Assembly: GCA_024704765.1 (NCBI GenBank)
Contig: JAKMXF010000222.1
Location: 62,001-126,000 of the forward strand
Source: Oopsacas minuta
Taxonomy: Eukaryota > Porifera > Hexactinellida > Lyssacinosida > Leucopsacidae
DNA: 64,000 nucleotides
Direction of reading: 5' to 3'
The notes below the pieces were generated by a model. It saw only the letters and a list, made by a program, of their open reading frames with translations, was not told the DNA's origin and ran no database searches. Numbering within the stretch: position 1 is the stretch's first letter; each line of letters begins with the position of its first letter. Made by a program: the position numbers and the translations under genes. This document shows positions 21,610 through 32,300 of this stretch, one piece after another.

Positions 21610-23047
21610 AATCTATAGATCTACAACCTAATTATTCAATAGCCTCAGAGCACTCGTAACTTACAGGTAAAGTCATCAAATTTAAACATTTGATAAGAAA
21701 CCCACTGAATTGGCAATATTTTAGGAGGATAATCAAATGAATTTATAAGTGTATGACACTGGAACTAAGCACAAATTACATACATCACGCAGGATGTACA
21801 TTCAAACCTGTTACTATGGTTGCTAATGGAAGTAAAACCCCAGAAATAAGATATGGGGGTTGGCAAGTATGTAGTTGATTATGAAATACATTTTTGACCT
21901 TGGTGGAAGTAAGTGCTTTTCTAATGTAGTCGTGTAGGACTTGGTAATATACAGTCAACTCCCGTTATATCGAAGCTCAAGGAACCGCGATAAATGCTTT
22001 GATATAATCGATAAATATATATATATATGTACTTTAACGGTTTGGGACCATATTAGCACAATCACAGACTTCGATATAAGCGGGTGTTTCCATATTTGAT
22101 GTAACAGGAGTTGATTGTATTACTTGTACTCTTCTATTAGCGAGGATAAATTACTAATGATTCAGTCGTTTCAACAGGCTAGATTATCCAGCAGCTGTGT
22201 GTAAATTAGTCTGAGAATGGAGGGAGATATATTTGCTAGTTCAAACAACAATGTTTTGTATACAAGTTTGTTTTGAATAAATTGCAAGCAAAGCTCTATA
22301 AATTAAGATCTATGGAGGCGAGTATCTCTCTGTTGATTTAATAATAAAAATTCAATCTGGAAGAACTGTCTCCAGAAGTAATGTTTCGATGGTCATTGAA
22401 ATTAGCAGCTTGCCCCTTATATTCATGAATAAATTTAATATATCGATATAGTCTAGATAATAACCTCAGACGGATATAAGTAGGTTGTGTTAGCACACTA
22501 AATACATGCACAGAGTATAATTAGAATACTCAGATGAAATATAATGCAGTCTAGTAGAATATTGTAGAGACAGACACTAACCAAAGAATAGATAGAAATT
22601 AGTTAGAATTACAAAAGGGCGGGAATTCAAACCGAGAATATAATATTAATAATGTATATGTATATATCAGATATCTGCATTACTACACATGGCATAGAAG
22701 GATGGCTTAAATAACCAAAATTATTTAAAACGAGTTAATAAGGTGAATTGGACGTTTACATGAGCCAATAAATTAGATAACTAGTCATTTAAAAGAATAA
22801 AAGAATTCATATCTCCAATTTATCTTAAGAAATGTGTGTATAGATGCAATCAAAATTCATATAACATATTTGTAAATAAAAATAAGACAGAAATATACAT
22901 GAATGTTCAAAAAGTTGAATCTAAAATATAATTATCAGTAAATACACACAAACAGTTATTCTCAAGAATACATACCTGCAAATATACAAATATAAAATCA
23001 GTTTCCTAGCTTTATAAGACGGCAATTCAAGAACGTGCCTGTCTCTG
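21610..23047. other. Intergenic region between SMG5 and SHOC2
   Basis: 1.4 kb of AT-rich sequence: SMG5 upstream region and SHOC2 3' UTR. It contains one near-complete MITE (21952-22117) with an (AT)n tract at 22016-22028. No coding sequence is recognised. Confidence 0.45.
21952..22117. mobile_element. MITE family 1, near-complete copy with TA target duplication
   Basis: TA then CAGTCAACTCCCGTTATATC at the left, and GTAACAGGAGTTGATTG then TA at the right. The internal sequence includes GAAGCTCAAGGAACCGCGATAA and ACTTCGATATAAGCGGGT. This is the best full-length reference for the family in the window. Confidence 0.8.
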
Positions 23048-26000
23048 TTACTTGAAGTTCATGTGACGATACGGACCGTGAAACCTCAAATACTAAAATA
23101 AATGAATTTATTAAACTTCATTCTAATTAATAATTGAAATATATTATTAACAAATACAAAATTCCTATCAAACACAAAACCGAATTTCCATCGGATGAAT
23201 GGTGTTCTTTCGATATTAAAATTATCGGTATATTAAAATATAGAATCACACAAGTTAGCAGAAATTGTGACCAGAATTAACACAATTTCTAAAAACAAAC
23301 AATAACACACCACACAGATTAACTAACCATAAGATCAAGTGGGTTAAGGTAATGTGGTTGATTGCCAACCAAATTAAACATAAATATGCATAATGTGTAA
23401 TCACAAACCTGCATAATCGTAGAAGGGCCTCCGTCAACAGCTTGTGGGGGCATTCTTCCAAGAGAGCATCCCTCCACAGACATAAGTTGAAGGTTCTGAC
23501 ATAGAGCAAGTTCGAATGGTAATGAGTGTAGGTCTGTATTGTCATTCATGTACAGCTCTTCGAGCTTGCTAAGCGATCCTACATACACACAGATGGACTG
23601 AAAACTGAGAGAAATAATTGCTAGATAATCTATCGCATAGATGTAATCAATCAAGTCACAAGTGATTGATTAATTAAGTCTATGTAACCTTGCATAATTA
23701 TAGAATTTTGTGTAGGCCAAATGAAATGTATATGCTCTTTCGAGCACTGAATAGAACAGCGGTTCCCAACCATTTCACCCGTGGACCCCTATTTTGAGAT
23801 CATGTGAACCCCCTGTTGTAGTCCGTGGATCACCAAGGGGTCCATGTCCCCAGGTCAGGAACTGCTGGATTGGAAAAAGAAGCATTGAAAAGAATCCAAG
23901 CACACGTCACTGCATACAATACAGTATAATCAAAAGGAAAAAATTCAATGGTCAAATCACAATTACACTTTAGATCTGATGAATAATAGTATACACTGTA
24001 AATGTGAAAGTAATCATGGGGAATAATTGCTTCAATATCAATCTAACAAAACCATTCTACTACAAAATAATATTAGGAATCTGTATTGATTTCTAACCAA
24101 CTGAGTAGCAACTAGTCGACAATAATTCATAAAGACACACGAAGAAATAAGTTCCAAATTATGTCTCGTGTGGCTATACCACCCGAAGCCAACTCCACGC
24201 AAAGACGCCGAACAAACTTGCAAGTCTATCTACCAACCTGGAAATGATGATTACTCAAAGTCACTAATGGGTACTAAGTTCGCACTTTATTTGATGGTAT
24301 ATTAGCAGGCAATTAGACGAGTAATACCAACAAACAAACAAACAGGTGATTCATAAATATCTGCTGACATGGGGAATTTGAGATCGAATAATAGTCAGTC
24401 AGTCTAGTTGCCTGACTTATTTAATATATAATTATATACTAGTGCTAGTCTATTGATAAATTGGTTATCAATGCAATAATTAATAAGAAGAAATTGAGAA
24501 CTCACCGATCTCTTGGGGTATCTCTGTTATGTCATTCTCCCCTATACTCAGCACTTTCAAATTTGCAAGATTTCTATATGAACATAAGAAAATATAACTA
24601 CCAAAAAAAGGATTCGCTCAGCACAAAATACATCATAATGGACATATTATCACTTCAAATCGCCCTACAATCATACTCGGTTCTATTTGCAATTATCTGC
24701 TACAGTAAATTTGTACTAACGATATTGATATGGTATCATAATCACCTGTTAATCGATTTGACATTCAATGAATAAATATTTTAAGAATTCACATTCAAAT
24801 ATCACACATAAGCGTGAATTAACATTAGGTTACAAGGAACAAATTAATAGTATTCATATTGCTGCGTATCCGATACATTAAGCAAACAGCTGATTACAAA
24901 ACATGTATAGCCACATCTAACACACTTACCCTATACCCCTTGGCAGAGCTCGTAGTAGATTAGATTGTACATTTAACTTTACAAGTTCTCTTAAATAACC
25001 TGTGTGGAAATAATAATAATGATACAGTTTATTAATATTGAAATAATATAACTCACAGATTTCACCGGCTAACGCATCAAGCTTATTGCCCTCAAGATCT
25101 AAGATATTCAATTTTCTTAAGAAGCAGATGCCTTGTGGGATAACCTACACGATAATCAGTTAAACTACACAACACAACACACTAATACATGAATATTTAC
25201 CTTAATAAAATTGTTGTTTAGATGTAATACTTCAAGGTTAACCAAGTTTCTAATATCCTCTAAAACATAGCAAATTAATAGTTTTTGGTTTAATACATTA
25301 ATGCTGTGGTAAAACTTAACCAGAAATTCAACTGACCTGGTATGACTGTTATTTGGTTAGAAGCGAGGTTGATTTCTATGAAGTTCACCCAAGTACCGAA
25401 ATCTAAAGGCGATTTAGGGAATAGTGCTATTATAAGACAATTTGACTGAAGAAATGTAAATTACCTAATGGGAATGCTGTTATTTGATTATCCTTCATAT
25501 TAATCTTGTTCTATAATAAAATACAGAATTATAACGTAATATGAACCATGGATACAAATAACTAACTAGTTTAGGAGCTCCTGAGAACACAGCTTGAGGT
25601 ATCTTTGTAATACAGTTACTCTCCATTATGAGACACTGTAAAAAGCAAAATTATAAACACGAATAAGAGGTAGGTAGGTACATAGATATATACCATAACG
25701 TTCCCGAAATGTGTAGAGTCTATTACTGGTATTTCTTGGAATCTGTTTAAAGAGAGATGTAGCGTAGATAGCCGCGATAAGTTTAGCATTACAACTTCCT
25801 AAATAAACAAACAATTAGTAAACAAAAGCAACGAAATTCTCAAAACATCATCAACACACATGTAGGAGCTCTATCCTATTATTCTCTAACGTAAATTCCT
25901 GTAGAAATTTACAGTTAGCGAGTGAGTCAGGTAGAGAAGTAAGTCGATTGAACCTGTGATAAATAACACAATAAACATAACATATATCTAGTCAATATCA

Positions 26001-27658
26001 ATAGTACGAACTTTAAACCAAGTCTCTTCAGTTTAGTTATATTCCCTAATCCACTTGGTAGTTGCATTAGCTCGTTATGCTGTACATCTAGTGAAGTCAT
26101 GTTACGACATTGACATATTTCTAAACAAATAAATAAACTTAGTAATTACACACGCTTAATATTCCATAGGGCAATACCTTCAGGTAGTATCTCTAGTTGA
26201 TTATGGGATATATCCAATGCAGTTAAGTGTACCATCATTCCTATTAGAGAATATATGTGACATCATTGATAATAAAATGAGATGTTGAGTACTTACCGAT
26301 TTCTGGGGGGATTATCTTAATCTTGTTATCTCTCAAACTAAGTGTTGATATGTTCTAAAGTAAATACAAACAATAAACAAAGCTCAAAAGGTGTCGTGTA
26401 GATATACACACAGACTTTTAAATTTCCTATCTGACTCTTAATCTCTGTAATCTTATTAAACCGTAAATACAGAGTTTGTAGTTTGGAGAGCGAGTATATC
26501 TGGTCTGGTATCTAAGAATTGTAGTATATAATACAGATTTGGGGAAGAATAAAAGAGTTCTAGCCTAACCTCTCTCAATTTGTTATGTCTTAAGTCTAAC
26601 ACTTCCAACTTCGATAAATTACATACTTCCTCTACAAACAAATAAATAAACAACAACAAATAGAATATATCTACAAATTATACCTGGTAAATGTGTAATC
26701 TGGTTCTCACTAAGACCTAAAGTTTTCAAGTTTCCCAGTTTCCCAATTTCCGGTCCTAGTGTTTGTAATCTGTTCCCATACATATACAGTTGTTCCACAT
26801 GGTTACACTGTCAATATAGCAAATAATAATACAAAAATCAAACAAACAAACAAACAAACAAACAGAAGTGTACTTACATCTTTGATACTAGGAGGCATGC
26901 CAGGCAACTACAAGCAGTGAATATATATATGATACGGTAGTGATTGTATATACAGCAGATACCGGCTATAAGAACATGGATATAAGAACCATCCTCTGGA
27001 AAACAGTTCTCATATATTCCTGTATATTTATGCTGGTTATAAGAACATGCATTGCTACTCCCAATGGTGTTCTTATAACCGATATCCATTGTAGCTTATA
27101 CATATAACTCACATCTTGTTTAGCTAAGTCTAATCGCTTGGCTTTCTCTTCTTTAGCTTTTTGTATCTTTTTCTTTATTTCCTATAGAATACTAACATAA
27201 TAACAAATATACTTATAAGATAATAATCATTATCTTACAGGAGGTACATCAAAGTTGATATTATACTTTCTCCTTATAGATCCAGTGGCTTGTGGCTTGA
27301 CAGAATCAGGAGTAGATATTGTAACATGGAGTTCCTGTGATTTTGCTCCTCTCCTTCCCCCCTCTGGGACAAAGTCTGGTTCAGCGAACTTTACACCTCC
27401 TGAGGGTTCATGGAACTTGACCCCAGATGGTTCACTAAAGTTTACACCAGAAGGTTCTGCGAATTTGACCCCTGGCTGTCTCTGTGACGAAGGATCAAAC
27501 TTTACTCCAGATTGTATCCCTTCTGTAATATTAGCTACTTCGTTGTCAGCATCCATAAGACTGTTTCTATTATCTTGTGGACCTAGTCTGAAGCTTACTG
27601 GTGGCATTTCATCTTCATCTGAGTAATGGCGATTTGGTTCTTGGAATTGTACAGCCAT
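23048..27658 (-). CDS. SHOC2: SHOC2/SUR-8 leucine-rich repeat scaffold with repeated GVKF N-terminal motifs
   Basis: Intron-rich gene of many small exons. Exon 1 is 27658-27239; then 27181-27113, 26907-26878 (only 30 nt, [10 protein letters not shown]), further LRR exons through 26.8-25.1 kb, 24999-24930, 24573-24506, 23578-23409, and last 23092-23048 ([14 protein letters not shown]). LRR blocks match SHOC2 closely: [69 protein letters not shown]2 binds MRAS-GTP and PP1 to dephosphorylate the inhibitory RAF site and activate ERK signalling. The N-terminus carries five GV(K/N)F motifs where human SHOC2 has one GVAF PP1-docking motif. The largest intron (23579-24505) holds an hAT-like MITE at 23757-23867, and another intron holds a TA-MITE at 26953-27091. 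Confidence 0.93.
23757..23867. mobile_element. hAT-like MITE (CAGCGGTTCCCAACC end) in SHOC2 intron
   Basis: Begins CAGCGGTTCCCAACC and ends GGAACTGCTG. The flanking octamers GAATAGAA and GATTGGAA agree at 6 of 8 positions, as expected for an aged 8-bp target duplication. It shares interior sequence (CACCAAGGGGTCCATGT) with the copy at 27801-27926. Confidence 0.7.
26838..26865. repeat. (CAAA)n simple repeat in SHOC2 intron
   Basis: Six to seven tandem CAAA units. A shorter run of the same unit occurs at about 24331-24343. Confidence 0.8.
26953..27091. mobile_element. MITE family 2, longest copy, in SHOC2 intron
   Basis: TA then CAGCAGATACCGGCTATAAG, and at the right TTCTTATAACCGATATCCATTG then TA. 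The interior ACAGTTCTCATATATTCCTG also occurs as a fragment at 42962-42995. TA target and CAG-type ends are as in family 1, but the termini differ. Confidence 0.75.
27371..27512 (-). repeat. Tandem GV(K/N)F motif array inside SHOC2 exon 1
   Basis: Five units of the form (S/P/G)GV(K/N)F followed by (D/A/S/H)EP or DP, in 50 residues: [34 protein letters not shown]. Each fits the loose V-x-F core of PP1-docking (RVxF) motifs. Confidence 0.75.
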
Positions 27659-29398
27659 CTTAGTATTCTAAGGCTAATTCGAAAACAATAAGACACTATT
27701 CAATTAGCCCCCAATTGTAAGTAGAGGCTTGGTTAGCCTAGAAATAAGAAACATAACATCCCTCATAATATATATTTAACATTCTACACAAATACTAGAG
27801 CTTTGTTTCCCAACCTTTTTGGCCTGTACCAATGTTATCATATTCTTGAGACCCCTCCCATATACTCAATTTTTACCTTTTCATGGACCACCAAGGGGTT
27901 CATGTACTCCAGGTTGGGAACCGCTGTACTATAGCAAAGCAGTGGTAAACAAATGCATTTGAAAAAAAGCAAACTGTTGAAATACTAAGGAAGTTGAAGT
28001 TTCTAGTGTAATCTGATAACTACAGAATGAGAGTATACACCATGGATAAGGTTAGTGATTGACGCTTAGTGCAATGATAATATTGGAAATTCAGAATTGT
28101 AAAGCTCTTAGTTCTCCATTTGCAACAAACTTTAGCAAACAAACAACAACAAAGAAACAACTCGTGTACTGCAGAGAACACTGACTAGATACTGTGAGAA
28201 CTATCTGTGAAATATTTTATCCTACATTTCTTTATACAACTACAAGGATGCTATAAGGAAGCTTCTATTATATTCAGCAGTACTCGAATAGGGTTTTGAA
28301 GCCCTCCACTTAATAGGTATATTAAAGACAACAATCGCCAGTAAACACACTCAAATTAACGTATAATAATATCATATAACATTATCGGAAGTTATTAATG
28401 AATCCTTTATTAATGACGTTGTATATGTGCAGATGTTTGTTGTTTGAGTGTATTTATACAGCTACATATTATTTGCGTAAAATATAATATAATCTTAATA
28501 TTGAAAAGAATATATGCTGGTGTACAAGGTTTGTGTCTTTGACATTACAGATTACGTATACGGACGACCCAAAATGCATGATGTTGAAATTAACACAATA
28601 TGATGTCATATCATAAAATTATTAATTATTTGTTGAAAAATAGATTGAAAATGAAGGATAATTTTAGACACAATTGGCCATCTTCTCGTTTGTATAAAAC
28701 ACCAACTTTTGTAAACATATGTATAGAAAGTAATCAATTACAATTGTTAAACACAGTCATTATTGATTTGCAAATTACATTTTGTAACACGATCCTTTAT
28801 GTATATAATTATTGCCCTAGTTTTCGACAAGATTTGTTGAGCTATCCTTCAATACATTTGTGTCCATTATTTGTAAGAAATATCGAATACTTACTTACTT
28901 CCACATACCATATTTGGAACTAATCTCACTGCATATGCCACTATTTCTGAATAATTCATTAATCACTCCACAATTTACAACATATGTATAAGAGAAACTG
29001 TATTGTATATTGCATTTTTGTGTATTTATTAATATTTGTAAACTATTAGCCTTCATACAGATGGTCTGTCTGTACTTATAAGATTCTCAACAGTTCCTCT
29101 TATTTCAAAGAGACTATTATAACACAAATTCTATTAGCTAGATCTAAAACATAATTTAAGTGAACTGTTCAGGTTTAGGAAACCAATATTAGATTGATTT
29201 ACCTTTTATTGATTTCACACGTCAGTAATTGATATTTCCTTTCGCTCTTTATAAGGTCATCATGTCACATTGTCTCTTTTACGCTAAAAAGCTATTCATG
29301 GCCATTCAGCTATCCAATAGGTTCCCTGCGGTACTATTAATACAGATTTTATTGATTGAGTGTTTGCCTTTATTAGCTAATACAGATAGTCACTAAAT
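27659..29398. other. Divergent intergenic region between SHOC2 and the kinesin gene
   Basis: 1.7 kb between two head-to-head starts (27658 minus, 29399 plus). It contains one hAT-like MITE at 27801-27926. A 107-codon open frame at 28600-28923 is AT-rich with no family features and is probably chance. Confidence 0.45.
27801..27926. mobile_element. hAT-like MITE upstream of SHOC2
   Basis: Left end CTTTGTTTCCCAACC, right end GGTTGGGAACCGCTG. It is flanked by TACTAGAG and TACTATAG, an 8-bp duplication matching at 7 of 8 positions. It lies about 140 bp upstream of the SHOC2 start. Confidence 0.75.
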
Positions 29399-32300
29399 AT
29401 GAGTAAGGGAGATGCAGTAATGGTCGTTGTCCGTGTGAGACCTTTGAATCGCCGCGAGATTGAAATGAACACAAAAATATGTATTGATATGAAAGGTAAA
29501 CAAGTATTGTTGTCATCAACAAATAAACAAAATCAAAAGAATTACAGTTTCGACCACTGTTTCTGGTCAATTAATCCAGACAACCCAAAGTTCACAGGAC
29601 AAGAGGGAGTATTCAATGCGCTAGGTGGTAACTTCCTCGACAATGCCTTTCAAGGTTATAACGGATGTGTTTTCGCGTATGGACAGACAGGTTCTGGGAA
29701 GTCTTACACCATGATGGGTCCCCCTTCAGGAGAGGAACAGAGGGGGCTGATACCTCGTCTCTGTGACTCCCTCTTCTCTAGAATAGAACAACAGACAGCA
29801 GATAAGCCAGACATAACTTCTACAGTAGAGGTTAGTACTCACGAATTTACCTTATAATTATATGTCTATTACTTGTCTAAATTATAGGTATCTTATATGG
29901 AAATATACAATGAAAAAGTCAGAGACTTATTTATGCCACGAGTATCTCAAAAAGAATTAAAAGTAAGAGAACATCACTCGCTAGGGCCATACGTAGAGGG
30001 CCTGACTAAACTAGCTACCACGACAAGCGGAGAGATTGAGAGACTCATGTTAGAGGGCAACAGGTCTCGGACAGTAGCAGCTACTCAAATGAATGCGGAA
30101 TCATCCAGGTAATAATCTCAAACATATAACTGTATTCTGTGACGACATTATATATATACTGACCTAATATAGATCACATGCAGTGTTTACAATCGAGTTC
30201 AGACAGACAGAATTCGATTCTGTAAGAGGATTAGGTACTGAGAAAGTATCACGGATATCTTTAGTGGATTTAGCAGGCTCAGAGCGTGCCTCTAAGACTG
30301 GAACAACAGGAGATCGATTGAAAGAAGGTTCTAACATTAATCTAGCTCTTACAACACTAGGTACGTATAATACATGGATAGATGTTTATGAATATAACAC
30401 ATGGATAGATGTTTATGAATATTTGTATATAGGGAGAGTAATATCGTCTCTAGCAGACATATCATCTGGCAAGAAAGGAACTCAGGACTTCGTACCGTAC
30501 AGAGATTCTGTGTTAACTTGGTTACTCAAGGACAGTTTAGGTGGTAACAGTAGGACTATTATGATTGCTACCATTAGCCCTGCTAAGGATAATTTTGAAG
30601 AGAGCTTATCTACTCTAAGGTAGTTAATATTACACGATACAGTGAATGCCGGCTATAAGAACATGTATTAATACTCCCAAGGGAGCTCTTATAACCAGCA
30701 TCTACTGTATTATAGAGAGACTGTTCTTATAAATATTACGTCATAGATATGCTGATAGCGCTAAGCGTATTGTGAATCATGCTATTATCAATGAGGATGA
30801 TAATTCCAGGATAATCCGTGAGTTGAAGGAGGAGCTAAATCGCTTGAAAGAGATGCTAGAGAGCGGAGGAGGAGGAGGGGGAGGAGCTCCGGGAGCAAGG
30901 GACATGCATACAGGAGATGATGAGCTCGCTGAGAAACTCAAAGATGCTCAGAATATGTTAGCTCAGCATGAACAGAGCTGGACAGAGAAACTAGATAATA
31001 CTCATAAACTTGAGGAAGAGAGACAACGGATAATGGAGGAGATGGGAATATCTATTCAATCAGCTGGGATACAAGGAAAAAGTGGTTAGTACAAATCATG
31101 CCACAACTCTTATATACAGGCAGTTAACTCCACTTATATTGAAGTCATTTTCGGGTTCCTTTAGCTTCGATATTACGAGAGTTGACAGATAATAATATAC
31201 ACTATTTATCACAGTTTCTCACTATAGGTCATTTCTATTTGGTGAATATGAATGCAGATCCCAGTATGAACGAGCTACTAGTATATAACGTTAAAGAAAC
31301 TACAATAATTGGTAGACCTGATAACAAACCACCACCTGATATACAACTACGTGGCCTTAGTATTAACAAACAACATTGTAAGATAGAGATTATTGGAACA
31401 GAATGTATTATATCACGATATGGAGATGCAGTCATATACGTTAATGGAAAGGAGATATTTGAACCTACACAACTCTACCATGGCTATAGAATGCTACTAG
31501 GTAACAACCATTGGTTCAGGGTCAACGCCCCTGGAGGACATGCTAATCCTCCAGAAGGTTTGTGTGATGCAGATGTAGATATAAATACAGCTAAGAAAGA
31601 GTTAGCTATGAATGATTATGATTCTATAGTTAATGATATGAAGGAAGAGAAGGAGGAAGCACTACGTAAAATACACAAGGAGTATGAAGAACAGTTACAA
31701 GAGTATAGAGATAAATTAACAGATGCAATGTCTACTCCAGAGACTTATAATCCTCCTTCAGAGCTAGATTCACAATCCCTAATACGATTACAAGAAGTAG
31801 TACTATATGCTAGTGATCTGGTTAGGACAGCTAATCAGTATAGTGAAGCTCTACAGAAGGAAGTAAAGTTCTCTGTTACACTACGTATTGATCCCAGCTA
31901 TCTAGCGCCTCGCTCCAGATTCCTATTTAGAGAGGATCTTACATACTGTGTGGCTATACGCGTTATATTCACGTCTAAGAGCACTGATGCTGTCTGGAGT
32001 CTAGACACACTACAGGAGAAGTTAGCAGTGATAGCAGAGATGTATGAAGAAATTGAGAGAAACCGCGAGGAAAAAGGAGAAGGTGTTAAAATGTGGTGGA
32101 ACGAGAGTATGGGTCCTGATCCTTTCTGTGACATGGAGAATCATTCATTGATAGGCGTGGCTAATGCATACTTATCTTGTTTGTTCCATTTTATACCAGT
32201 TGAATTCAGTGCTCCTATTCTAAGTCCACAAGGCCTAGTTATCGGTAAATTAAATTTAGTATTACAACGGTTAAACACACTACACCATGATATTGATAAC

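Noticed and set aside
24461-24775. 104-codon plus-strand ORF
   Set aside because: It overlaps a verified SHOC2 exon (24573-24506) on the other strand and the adjoining introns.
28600-28923. 107-codon plus-strand ORF between SHOC2 and the kinesin
   Set aside because: AT-rich, no recognisable motif and no splice partners; it is most likely chance in intergenic sequence.
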